6,685 nt of DNA, taken from Syntrophales bacterium (lineage in GTDB: Bacteria > Desulfobacterota > Syntrophia > Syntrophales > UBA2210). The notes below the pieces were generated by a model. That model made no database searches, was not told the origin of the DNA, and saw nothing but the letters and a program-made list of their open reading frames with translations. This document shows positions 1 through 5,655 of this stretch, in pieces (the first letter of the stretch is position 1; the number at the start of each line of letters is the position of its first letter). Made by a program: the position numbers and the translations under genes. The stretch is taken from contig JAQUQY010000077.1 of the NCBI GenBank assembly GCA_028715865.1, positions 1 through 6,685 of the forward strand, written 5' to 3'.

Positions 1-714
1 GAGGTTTTCGGCGGAACGAAGCTCCGTCCGGACCTGTTTCATACTGGCGTAGAGGCTGTCGGCTCGGCGTTCCTGGCGGATCTGGTAAAGACGTTCAGCC
101 CCCACCGTGAGGCCGAAAAGTTTTGACCGTTCCATCTCCAGTCTCGGAGGGAGGTCTCCTCTTTCGAAGTCGTCATCGGTGAGAGGATAATTTGCCGCCT
201 GGATTCCGAACTGCAGAGCAAGGTAAAGGCAGGTGGGAGTCTTGCCCGTCCTGGACACGCCCATGACTACAATATCTGCCTGGGTATAATCGCTCATGAT
301 CGAACCGTCATCGTTCTGCAGGGCATAGTGCAGGGCGTCGATTCGCTCCGTATATATGTGGGGGTTGCCTATCCCGTGTGATCGTCCAACCACCGGCGTG
401 GAGGGGACACCCAGGGCCTTTTCCATGGGGGTCTTAAAGGCGGCCAGAAAATCTAAAACTTCTCCCTTGCACAGGGACAGGCGTTCCAGCAGAATCGTAT
501 TTGTCAAAGTTGTAAAAACCAGTGGGCGCATGCCATCCTTTTCGGCGGCCTTGTTGATACGCTGAATCGCCCTGTCCACTTTGTCTGTGGTGTTCACGAA
601 GGGCAGGTTGACCGACTGAAAGGTTATATCGGGAAACTGAGTGAGGAGAGTGTGCCCCAGGGTTTCGGCAGTGATGCCGGTCCCGTCGGAAATATAAAAT
701 ACAGAACGCATCAT
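1..714 (-). CDS. ppsR: PEP synthase / pyruvate,phosphate dikinase regulatory kinase-phosphorylase (PSRP/PDRP, DUF299 family), C-terminus cut by window edge
   Basis: Members of this family are cytosolic bifunctional enzymes. They inactivate PEP synthase or PPDK by ADP-dependent phosphorylation of a Thr near the catalytic His, and reactivate it by Pi-dependent dephosphorylation, so they switch pyruvate-to-PEP flux. The sequence shows 238 codons open to the window edge. The N-terminus SVFYISDGTGITAET (residues 4-18) is the family signature. A central VVGRSHG element lies near 112-118. The P-loop GVSRTGKT is at 152-159 and is followed by PTCLYLALQFGIQAANYPL. The usual length is about 270-280 aa, so some 30-40 residues lie outside. 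In-frame ATGs exist at 720, 714 and 711. An AGGA at 726-723 is 8 nt from the ATG at 714, which decided the start; 711 would give the more family-like MRSVFYIS. It overlaps the end of the DUF4139 gene and is probably translationally coupled to it. Whether the target is PEP synthase or PPDK cannot be told, because neither is in the window. The family call is very secure. Confidence 0.96.
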   Translation of the reverse strand, partial: MMRSVFYISDGTGITAETLGHTLLTQFPDITFQSVNLPFVNTTDKVDRAIQRINKAAEKDGMRPLVFTTLTNTILLERLSLCKGEVLDFLAAFKTPMEKALGVPSTPVVGRSHGIGNPHIYTERIDALHYALQNDDGSIMSDYTQADIVVMGVSRTGKTPTCLYLALQFGIQAANYPLTDDDFERGDLPPRLEMERSKLFGLTVGAERLYQIRQERRADSLYASMKQVRTELRSAENL

Positions 715-723
715 GATCATGAT
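710..723. repeat. 14-bp perfect palindrome over the overlapping stop and start codons
   Basis: ATCATGATCATGAT is its own reverse complement. It contains the TGA stop of the DUF4139 gene and all three in-frame candidate ATG codons of the PSRP gene. It may simply be a by-product of repeated ATG/ATC codons. It could also form a small hairpin or act as a protein-binding site at the junction. Confidence 0.4.
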
Positions 724-2141
724 CCTGTCCGTACCGTGTAAAGCAGAGTGTTTTTTCCTCCGGATGGAACGGGAATATCGAATCGGACCCTGAATGCGTC
801 AATCACGGTAAAGGGCAGGTTGGCATCCTTGATTTCCCAGTCTCCCGAAAGATTTTCCATACAGGTCACGGTGATGTCCTCTTTCTTCTGGTTTGTAATG
901 GTTATTTCCATCCGTGCTTCTGATATCCTTGATGTGATCTGCCTGAATTCTATCTGTTTGCGCTCAGCCGTCACATCAAAGGCTTCTCCGGTCCTCAGGC
1001 GTACTTCACCTTCCCTGGGCGTGTGGGCGATCCTGTCTTCTCCGATAAACCAGTAGAGGCTGTTTTCATCGGACTGGTAGAGACGGACAATTCCCGCGGG
1101 GAGGGGCATCCCCGGCGAGCCCTCATCATTGTTTCGGAATGAAAGATAGACGTTAACCGGTTGCTTTTCTCCAGTGCCGGTCGTATAGGGGCGGGGAGCG
1201 AACCGTGGCCCGGAAAGGAGATATTCCTTCTCCATCGGTATCCCATTAGCCTGTAGCAACAGTATCCTGCGGGTTTCATTGTTTTCAACTGAAGTGCGGC
1301 GTTCCAGATTGTAACGGTAATACTCGAATAAAGGCGCTTCTTCGAACTGCCCCTGTGATGAGGCGCTTCGTGCCAACATCACCTTTTCACTGAAGCCGTC
1401 ACCCCTCGAATCAGCGGCACGATGAACCTCGCCCGCCACGAGAAATGCCTTGGCGTCATGCCAGGATGCCCCACTCCTGTTATCGATGGATACCCAGGCG
1501 GTAAGGTCGGCTTTTTTTTCGCAGCTGCCCAGGCGCAGGATGTAATCGGTTCCCCAGCTGATATTTTCCGTAATATAGGTCGCTTCGATTTCGTAGACAC
1601 CCGATTTATCATTTTCAAAGAGCATGGTGAGCGTCGGTTCCGCTGTCAGGTTTTCGGGAATTTCCGGAAGAACCGTCAGACCATGATGACCGAGGAAGAT
1701 CTCTTCGCCTATGCGGTATATCCTGTTGTCCCTGTTGCTCAGCAGCGTTGCTTCCAGTATGTCCCTACGGTCGTGGTGACGGTTGTAGTCCATTATTTTT
1801 ACGTTTTTGCCAACGTACCGGTCCAGAAGATTCTTCTCGCTGATAAGGTCATATGAGTAGACTTGTTCAATAATACGAAGAGATGAGCCATCGTCATGGT
1901 ATGCAAGGTTAAGACTGTCCGGTATTATCCGGGCAGCCACGTCGGTGTATCGAAGCTCCCCCTGACCGCCGGGAAGATTAATCCGCCGGCTGTCTTTTAT
2001 CAGAGCAATGTTGTTTTGATAAACCATTATCTCCAGGGAGGTCCTGTCAACGGCCGTGCTTGACTTAACCGGTATTTCCGCCCCGGCCGTGCCGCCGGCA
2101 AGAAGGACGGCCGCCATTATGACACAGTACAGGTATTTCAT
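717..2141 (-). CDS. secreted DUF4139 domain protein of unknown function
   Basis: This 474-aa protein begins with a clear signal peptide: a short K-containing n-region, a hydrophobic stretch at about 5-16, and a TAGA|E signal-peptidase-I site after residue 21. There is no lipobox Cys, so it is likely a soluble periplasmic or exported protein. Residues about 160-470 match the DUF4139 pattern: PENLTAEPTLTMLFEN (162-177), then GVYEIEATYITENISW, then ADLTAWVSIDNRSGASW (211-227) and KAFLVAGEVHRA. DUF4139 also occurs in the mucoidy-inhibitor-A-like family, but the companion N-terminal domain of that family is not obvious here. The protein looks beta-rich, with no membrane segment beyond the signal. 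An AAGGAG lies 8 nt before the ATG, which supports this start. Its TGA overlaps the PSRP start region (ATGA at 720-717), so the two genes probably share a transcript. No biochemical function is established that I can name. Confidence 0.9.
   Translation of the reverse strand: MKYLYCVIMAAVLLAGGTAGAEIPVKSSTAVDRTSLEIMVYQNNIALIKDSRRINLPGGQGELRYTDVAARIIPDSLNLAYHDDGSSLRIIEQVYSYDLISEKNLLDRYVGKNVKIMDYNRHHDRRDILEATLLSNRDNRIYRIGEEIFLGHHGLTVLPEIPENLTAEPTLTMLFENDKSGVYEIEATYITENISWGTDYILRLGSCEKKADLTAWVSIDNRSGASWHDAKAFLVAGEVHRAADSRGDGFSEKVMLARSASSQGQFEEAPLFEYYRYNLERRTSVENNETRRILLLQANGIPMEKEYLLSGPRFAPRPYTTGTGEKQPVNVYLSFRNNDEGSPGMPLPAGIVRLYQSDENSLYWFIGEDRIAHTPREGEVRLRTGEAFDVTAERKQIEFRQITSRISEARMEITITNQKKEDITVTCMENLSGDWEIKDANLPFTVIDAFRVRFDIPVPSGGKNTLLYTVRTGS
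723..726 (-). promoter_or_regulatory. Shine-Dalgarno AGGA for the PSRP gene, inside the end of the DUF4139 gene
   Basis: On the minus strand AGGA is followed by 8 nt and then the ATG at 714. The first ATG (720) is only 2 nt from it, too close for normal initiation. This site lies within the last codons of the upstream gene, so ribosomes finishing that gene would expose it. Confidence 0.55.
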
Positions 2142-2243
2142 TAGTAATTCTCCTTGCTCATGTCGCAGCGTATCCAGTATCCGGGCAAGCGTAACCCGAA
2201 ATTTTAAATCATGAAAAATGCCGCCGTCAGCTTTTTAAGGCGT

Positions 2244-2272
2244 ATTTTAATTTGCTGAATCCTACCTGACAG
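2244..2272 (-). promoter_or_regulatory. putative sigma70 promoter for the DUF4139-PSRP unit
   Basis: Reading leftward, a -35 CTGTCA (complement of 2267-2272, 4/6 to consensus) and a -10 TAAAAT (complement of 2244-2249, 5/6) are separated by exactly 17 bp. Initiation near 2237 would give a leader of about 95 nt ahead of the strong ribosome-binding site at the DUF4139 gene. It was found by eye only. Confidence 0.45.
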
Positions 2273-2454
2273 CATTTGATTCATCAAGGATAAATATCGG
2301 GATAATGAGATAAGCTCTCTGTAATAATCATTTTTCCCTTGAAGGCAATTCCTTTATATGTTTTATATACTTGGTCTAAGGCGCCATGTTTTGTTTATAT
2401 GGCTGCGCAAAAACGGTTAATCGGCTTCTTGCCATGAAGAGCTGACCAGTGCCG

Positions 2455-2546
2455 TGTCACAGGCAAAGATCCGCAAGGGATGATGGCGAATATGAAGTAA
2501 CGAATGAAGACTAAGAATAATTACTTGCGTCAGTTAAAGAGTGACA
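2455..2546 (+). other. possible structured RNA leader (three stems) upstream of the tautomerase gene
   Basis: TGTCAC (2455-2460) is complementary to GTGACA (2541-2546) and could close the element. Inside it, ATCC-GCAA-GGGAT (2469-2481) can form a short stem capped by a GNRA tetraloop, with one bulged G. AAGTAA (2495-2500) pairs with TTACTT (2521-2526). This gives a three-way-junction topology about 100 nt before a start codon. Each stem is only 4-6 bp, so chance is a real possibility, and no known riboswitch core was matched. Confidence 0.2.
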
Positions 2547-2646
2547 GGGTACCAGAGGCCGCAGGGTTTAATTTTTTACGGGCAATCCGCCGCGTCCGAA
2601 TGAACGTTGTCTGCACGGTAGCCATTTAACCAGGGAGGGATGTTTC

Positions 2647-2886
2647 ATGCCCCACGTCATCGTAAAGCTTTATCCCGGAAGAGGAGAGGAACAGAAAAGG
2701 AAACTCGCCGAAGCTATCGCGGCGAATGTGGTTGAAATTCTCTCCTGCGACATGAGCGCCGTCTCCGTGGCATTTGAAGAAGTCTCCAGTGAAGACTGGG
2801 CCGAGAGCGTCTACAAGCCCGACATACTGGATAAGGAAGAGAAGCTCTACATAAGACCCGGGTACAGCCTTCCGGCAAAAGAGTGA
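2647..2886 (+). CDS. 4-oxalocrotonate tautomerase family protein, PptA-like
   Basis: This 79-aa protein starts MPHVIVKLYPGR. After removal of Met, the exposed Pro is the catalytic general base of the tautomerase superfamily, which moves protons in enol/keto isomerisations, usually as a small beta-alpha-beta oligomer in the cytosol. Further family marks are QKRKLAEAIAANVVEIL (helix, 17-33), SVSVAFEEV (39-47), the EDWAESVYKPDI segment (50-61) and a C-terminal RPGYS (70-74). The last resembles the PGYS end of E. coli PptA/YdcE. The length is normal for the family. A GGAGG at 2634-2638, 8 nt from ATG, supports the start. It stands alone: divergent from the DUF4139 gene and 164 bp from the next gene. 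The physiological substrate is unknown, as for most members. Confidence 0.9.
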   Translation: MPHVIVKLYPGRGEEQKRKLAEAIAANVVEILSCDMSAVSVAFEEVSSEDWAESVYKPDILDKEEKLYIRPGYSLPAKE

Positions 2887-2967
2887 CTTCCAGACTGAAA
2901 CCGTTTTCATCCCCTCCCCCCGAATTATTCCTGGCCGATGGCATGAGGCTTCTCCGGAAATTCAAAA

Positions 2968-2982
2968 GCGTTGAGCATTTAT
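2968..2982 (+). repeat. copy 1 of a 15-bp motif shared by two intergenic regions
   Basis: GCGTTGAGCATTTAT here and GCGCTGAGCATTTAT at 5459-5473 differ at one base, with the same orientation. Both lie just upstream of regulatory gene units. It could be an operator for a common regulator; a chance match is not excluded. Confidence 0.35.
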
Positions 2983-2998
2983 GGAAGGTTTTTATTTT
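2971..2998 (+). promoter_or_regulatory. putative sigma70 promoter for the ferritin-like / PAS-LuxR unit
   Basis: TTGAGC (2971-2976, 4/6) and TATTTT (2993-2998, 4/6) are spaced 16 bp apart. Transcription would start near 3005, about 45 nt before the ATG at 3051. The -35 lies inside the 15-bp motif that recurs at 5459-5473. No clear intrinsic terminator for the preceding tautomerase gene is seen in 2887-2970, so read-through is possible. Confidence 0.35.
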
Positions 2999-3050
2999 CA
3001 GGAAATGTGCGTGAAAGCAGGATAACGGAAAATTCGGAAAGGAGTGAAAG

Positions 3051-3500
3051 ATGAAGGGTCAACAAGTGCTGCAGCTTCTGTCGGACTATGAGAAAATTGT
3101 GGGCGATCTGTACATGGCCTATTCACGCTTTTTTGCCGATCAGGAGGCATTTTGGAAAGAGCTGTCCGAGGAAGAGTATCGCCACGCGGCGATGGTGCTT
3201 TCAATGCAGGAACTCTTGGAAGGTAGAGAAATCCTTTATACGGGGCGGTTCAACGAAACGGCCATCACAAACGCGATAAAGTTCGTTACGGCCCAATTGG
3301 CTGCCCTGTCAGACGGAACGGTGAAAAGGCTGGAAGCCCATACCGCTGCCGCGAGTATTGAGGCATCGCTCCTGGAAAGCAAGGGATTTGAAGCTTTTTC
3401 AGGCAAGGCCCATGAATTTCATAAAGTTAAGGAAATTTTGCTGGAAGAAACGAGGGTTCACAGGGACAAAATTCGTGAGGCCATGAAGGATATGCGTTAG
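3051..3500 (+). CDS. ferritin-like / rubrerythrin-like four-helix protein
   Basis: This 149-aa, almost wholly helical protein has carboxylate-histidine pairs spaced as in ferritin-like di-iron proteins. Glu14 is in helix 1 (SDYEKIVGDLY), E42-x-x-H45 in helix 2 (EEEYRHA), Glu104 in helix 3 (SIEASLLESKGFEAF), and Glu133 with His137 in helix 4 (EETRVHRDKI). The last pair is ExxxH rather than the canonical ExxH, so metal binding is likely but not certain. There are no rubredoxin Cys pairs, signal peptide or membrane segment, so it should be cytosolic. Family members bind iron and act in iron handling, peroxide reduction or other oxidations; which applies here cannot be seen. AAGGAG 6 nt before ATG supports the start. 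The PAS-LuxR gene begins 8 bp after its stop, which strongly suggests one operon. It could also be a structural relative that has lost catalysis. Confidence 0.75.
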   Translation: MKGQQVLQLLSDYEKIVGDLYMAYSRFFADQEAFWKELSEEEYRHAAMVLSMQELLEGREILYTGRFNETAITNAIKFVTAQLAALSDGTVKRLEAHTAAASIEASLLESKGFEAFSGKAHEFHKVKEILLEETRVHRDKIREAMKDMR

Positions 3501-3508
3501 GGTTTCAA

Positions 3509-4711
3509 ATGGGATTAGACAGGAAATACAAGGAGTTCCCTGATCGAGGCGATCCCTACCGCGCCATGGTGGAGCATGCCAATGAGGCTATATTTGTAGC
3601 CCAGGACGGTTTTGTTCGTTACGCTAATCCCAAAACTTTTGAAATCATCGGCTATACGATGAAAGAGCTCCTGTCAGAGCCCTTTTTGAATAAAATTCAC
3701 GCGGCTGATCGGGATATGATTCTGGACCGTCGCTGGAGGCGTCTACGGGGAGAAACCTTGGCGGGCATTTATCAGTATCGGGTGATACACAAGAATGGAG
3801 ACATTCTATGGCTTGAAAACAACGTGGTAAAGATAAACTGGGAGGGAAAGCCGGCCACACTTAACTTATCCAGCGATATTACCCTTAGAAAGATGGCTGA
3901 AGAGGCCTTGAGGGTGAGCGAGGAAAGATATCGAACCCTTTTTCACGCAGTGCCTGTTTCGGTTTTTTGTTATGACATAAATCTGATAATCGTGGACTGC
4001 AATGATCAGTTTGCCCTTTTGTACCGTGAAAGCCGGGAAAAACTGGTTGGCGCCGATATGGTGAATTTTGTCGACCGTCGCTTCATACCCTGCCTGAAAC
4101 AGGCCCTGAGGGGGCGGGAAAGTTCTCACGCTGGTAGGCACAGGTCCAGTAAGGCGGGGTCTGAAAAGTGGTTCGTTCTGCAAACCTCTCCCCTGAGGGA
4201 TAACAGCGGGATTATAACGGGCGGTACGGGAATGATTCAGGATATGACCGAATACCACAAGGCCTGCAAGGAGCTGACACTGAAGTCGCAGCATCTTGAG
4301 CAGGCTAACGCGGCAATGAAAGTATTCCTGCGCAACCGGGACGAGGAAAAAAGTAAGCTCCAGAGGGATGTGGTCTCCAACGTCAGGGAACGGGTGCTTC
4401 CTTATGTGGAAAAATTGAAAAGCAGTCAAATGAACAGCGAAAAAACCATTTATACCGACCTCATCGAGAACAACCTTAACAGAATCATGTCGCCCTTCCT
4501 CGGCAACTTAACGCATCGCTGGTTGAATCTGACGCCTCGGGAGGTTCAGGTCGCCGATATGATAGGCGATGGAAGATCAAGTAAAGAGATAGCCCACTTG
4601 TTAAATATATCCGTCAGGTCCGTGGACTTTCATCGGAGTAAAATACGCCAAAAGCTTGGAATCACGAAATCCGGAGCGAATCTTCGTTTACAACTTCTTA
4701 CCAGGACGTGA
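3509..4711 (+). CDS. PAS-PAS-LuxR one-component transcriptional regulator
   Basis: This 400-aa soluble protein shows PAS domain 1 at about 16-127 (MVEHANEAIFVAQDG ... YANPKTFEIIGYT ... YRVIHKNGDILWLENN) and PAS domain 2 at about 137-249 (ERYRTLFHAVPVSVFCYD). A helical, probably coiled-coil linker follows at 250-335 (LEQANAAMKVFLRNRDEEK ... LPYVEKLK ... NNLNRIMSPF). A LuxR/GerE helix-turn-helix ends the protein at about 339-395 (LTPREVQVADMIGDG, SSKEIAHLLNISVRSVDFH). There is no receiver or kinase domain, so the PAS domains should sense a small molecule, cofactor or redox state directly. The linker form is common in deltaproteobacterial PAS-LuxR proteins (recalled, not searched). The ATG follows the ferritin-like stop by 8 nt. 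The only ribosome-binding site is a weak AGGG overlapping that stop, which points to coupled translation. Its stop lies 5 bp from that of the response regulator on the other strand. The cofactor and the target genes are unknown; the ferritin-like gene is an obvious candidate target. Confidence 0.93.
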   Translation: MGLDRKYKEFPDRGDPYRAMVEHANEAIFVAQDGFVRYANPKTFEIIGYTMKELLSEPFLNKIHAADRDMILDRRWRRLRGETLAGIYQYRVIHKNGDILWLENNVVKINWEGKPATLNLSSDITLRKMAEEALRVSEERYRTLFHAVPVSVFCYDINLIIVDCNDQFALLYRESREKLVGADMVNFVDRRFIPCLKQALRGRESSHAGRHRSSKAGSEKWFVLQTSPLRDNSGIITGGTGMIQDMTEYHKACKELTLKSQHLEQANAAMKVFLRNRDEEKSKLQRDVVSNVRERVLPYVEKLKSSQMNSEKTIYTDLIENNLNRIMSPFLGNLTHRWLNLTPREVQVADMIGDGRSSKEIAHLLNISVRSVDFHRSKIRQKLGITKSGANLRLQLLTRT

Positions 4712-4716
4712 CGGAG

Positions 4717-5373
4717 CTATTTTTCCAGTGATGTAAGACCTTCACGAATTGCGTACTTCACCAGTTCCGATATGCTGTGAATGTTGAGTTTCTCCATGAT
4801 GTTTCTGCGGTGTGTCTCAATGGTCTTAACGCTTACGTTCAAATGATAGGCAATTTCCTTCGTCGTCATCCCTTCTGCAAGAATCTGCAGCACCTCCCGC
4901 TCACGCTGAGTCAGATTGGTAAAAACCGATCCTTCGGACTGGGGAGACCTGCCAATATAACGGCTTACCACAATTCCCGCTATCTTCGGACTAAGGTATG
5001 TCTGGTCTGAGGCTACCGATCGGATTGCCCTCACAAGTTCCTCAAAGGCGCAGTCTTTCAGTAGATAACCCGATGCTCCCGCTTCAAGCATGCCTGAGAC
5101 GAATCGCCGATCAGAGTACATGGAAAGAGCTATAACCTTAACCCTTCGGTTTATCTTTACTATTTGGCGTGTCGCGTCTATTCCGTTCATGTCCGGCATG
5201 GCGATGTCCATGATAACTACATCAGGGGAAAGCTCCTCCGCCAGACGCGCGGCGCTCCGGCCATCTTCGGCTTCGGCGATTACTTCCATGCCGGGCTCGA
5301 TGTCAATCAGAGTCCTTAAACCGTCCCGCACTATTTTATGATCGTCAGCAATAAGTATTCGCAAGTTGCCCAT
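4717..5373 (-). CDS. NarL/FixJ-family response regulator
   Basis: This 218-aa protein has the standard two-domain layout. The receiver domain is at about 3-120, with the acidic pair D10 D11, phosphoacceptor D56 (VVIMDIAMP), conserved S84 and K106 (GYLLKD). The LuxR-type helix-turn-helix is at about 152-213 (LTQREREVLQILAEGM, TTKEIAYHLNVSVKTIETH). All residues for phosphorylation are present. No histidine kinase is in the window, so its partner is elsewhere. AGGGG about 7 nt before the ATG supports the start; a second ATG 4 nt upstream is out of frame. It is monocistronic here, divergent from the Sir2 gene, and convergent with the PAS-LuxR gene. The gap between the two stops (4712-4716) is too small for a terminator, so transcripts from the two genes must overlap or end inside the opposing gene. 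The targets are unknown. Confidence 0.95.
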   Translation of the reverse strand: MGNLRILIADDHKIVRDGLRTLIDIEPGMEVIAEAEDGRSAARLAEELSPDVVIMDIAMPDMNGIDATRQIVKINRRVKVIALSMYSDRRFVSGMLEAGASGYLLKDCAFEELVRAIRSVASDQTYLSPKIAGIVVSRYIGRSPQSEGSVFTNLTQREREVLQILAEGMTTKEIAYHLNVSVKTIETHRRNIMEKLNIHSISELVKYAIREGLTSLEK

Positions 5374-5427
5374 TCATCTTCCCCTTAAGTACGACAGATT
5401 ACCAATCCCTGCAGGCGACGGTATGAA

Positions 5428-5456
5428 ACTTTACCCTGATCAAAAATAAATATCAA
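5428..5456 (-). promoter_or_regulatory. putative sigma70 promoter for the response regulator
   Basis: Reading leftward, TTGATA (complement of 5451-5456, 5/6) and TAAAGT (complement of 5428-5433, 4/6) are 17 bp apart. Initiation near 5421 gives a leader of about 48 nt before the ATG at 5373. This is the best promoter match I could find in the window. Confidence 0.5.
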
Positions 5457-5458
5457 GC

Positions 5459-5473
5459 GCGCTGAGCATTTAT
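5459..5473 (+). repeat. copy 2 of the shared 15-bp motif
   Basis: GCGCTGAGCATTTAT matches the copy at 2968-2982 in 14 of 15 positions. Here it sits between the response-regulator promoter (-35 at 5451-5456) and the rightward TATAAT (5471-5476), where a bound protein could affect both directions. Confidence 0.35.
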
Positions 5474-5476
5474 AAT
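5471..5476 (+). promoter_or_regulatory. perfect -10 hexamer facing the Sir2 gene
   Basis: TATAAT occurs on the plus strand in an AT-rich setting, but no good -35 lies 16-18 bp upstream. If it is used, it would need an activator and would produce a leader of roughly 175 nt ahead of the Sir2 TTG start. It overlaps the end of the shared 15-bp motif. Confidence 0.25.
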
Positions 5477-5504
5477 CATGTTTATGTCTGGAAGAATCAA
5501 AAAC

Positions 5505-5515
5505 CGATGACATCG
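5505..5515. repeat. 11-bp inverted repeat CGATG-A-CATCG
   Basis: Two perfect 5-bp arms flank a single central A in the divergent response-regulator/Sir2 region. It is a candidate operator half-site pair, but it is short enough to arise by chance. Confidence 0.25.
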
Positions 5516-5629
5516 CGTGGAGCCGGCAAAGTTTTGTGTCACTTCAGTGGCCAAAGAGAGGCTGAGGGTTTCAGTGTAAGCGGCTTGCCCTTTTGGAGCT
5601 AAAATGATATGTCCACGCCTGTAATCTAC

Positions 5630-5641
5630 AATCAGCTGATT
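5630..5641. repeat. 12-bp perfect palindrome just upstream of the Sir2 ribosome-binding site
   Basis: AATCAGCTGATT is its own reverse complement. It ends 2 nt before the GGGGA ribosome-binding site and 14 nt before the TTG start. In DNA it could be an operator; in RNA it has no loop, so a hairpin is unlikely, though it could self-pair between transcripts. Confidence 0.4.
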
Positions 5642-5643
5642 AT

Positions 5644-5648
5644 GGGGA
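5644..5648 (+). promoter_or_regulatory. ribosome-binding site deciding the TTG start of the Sir2 gene
   Basis: GGGGA lies 7 nt before TTG at 5656. The frame is open upstream only to a TGA at 5605-5607 and contains no ATG or GTG. The next in-frame alternative, GTG at 5695, has no close ribosome-binding site. Confidence 0.45.
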
Positions 5649-5655
5649 AAAGCCT

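Larger units (their letters stand above)
2142..2646. other. 505-bp divergent intergenic region, AT-rich in its left half
   Basis: No convincing gene is present. Its contents are a ribosome-binding site (AAGGAG) and promoter for the leftward DUF4139 gene at the left end, an AT-rich stretch around 2290-2400, and a possible stem-loop cluster at 2455-2546. A run of Ts sits at 2572-2577 and a strong GGAGG ribosome-binding site (2634-2638) for the tautomerase at the right end. Small ORFs here (such as 2600-2629, nine codons) lack a ribosome-binding site. I could not pick out a good rightward sigma70 promoter: GTGACA (2541-2546) and TTTAAT (2567-2572) look right but are 20 bp apart. Confidence 0.7.

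Noticed and set aside
434..802. 122-codon minus-strand ORF across the PSRP/DUF4139 junction
   Set aside because: It is an out-of-frame shadow of two well-supported genes on the same strand.
2476..2515. fluoride riboswitch, prompted by GATGATGG
   Set aside because: The flanking pairings and the conserved 3' strand are missing, and the downstream gene is a tautomerase rather than a fluoride exporter.
2456..2556. c-di-GMP-I (GEMM) riboswitch
   Set aside because: CACAGGCAAA and a GNRA-capped stem are suggestive, but the core GACGCAAAGCC strand is absent (GATGGCGAAT instead) and the 3' part matches only loosely.
2600..2629. nine-codon leader-peptide ORF before the tautomerase gene
   Set aside because: There is no ribosome-binding site, no run of regulatory codons and no attenuator-like hairpins.
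2626..2910. 94-codon minus-strand ORF opposite the tautomerase gene
   Set aside because: It is antisense to a clear tautomerase with a catalytic N-terminal Pro and a strong ribosome-binding site.
2887..2970. intrinsic terminator after the tautomerase gene
   Set aside because: I found no GC-rich hairpin followed by a T run; the T-rich stretch near 2989-2998 fits a -10 region better.
5507..5602. 31-codon plus-strand ORF upstream of the Sir2 gene
   Set aside because: It has no ribosome-binding site, and its composition and length are consistent with chance.
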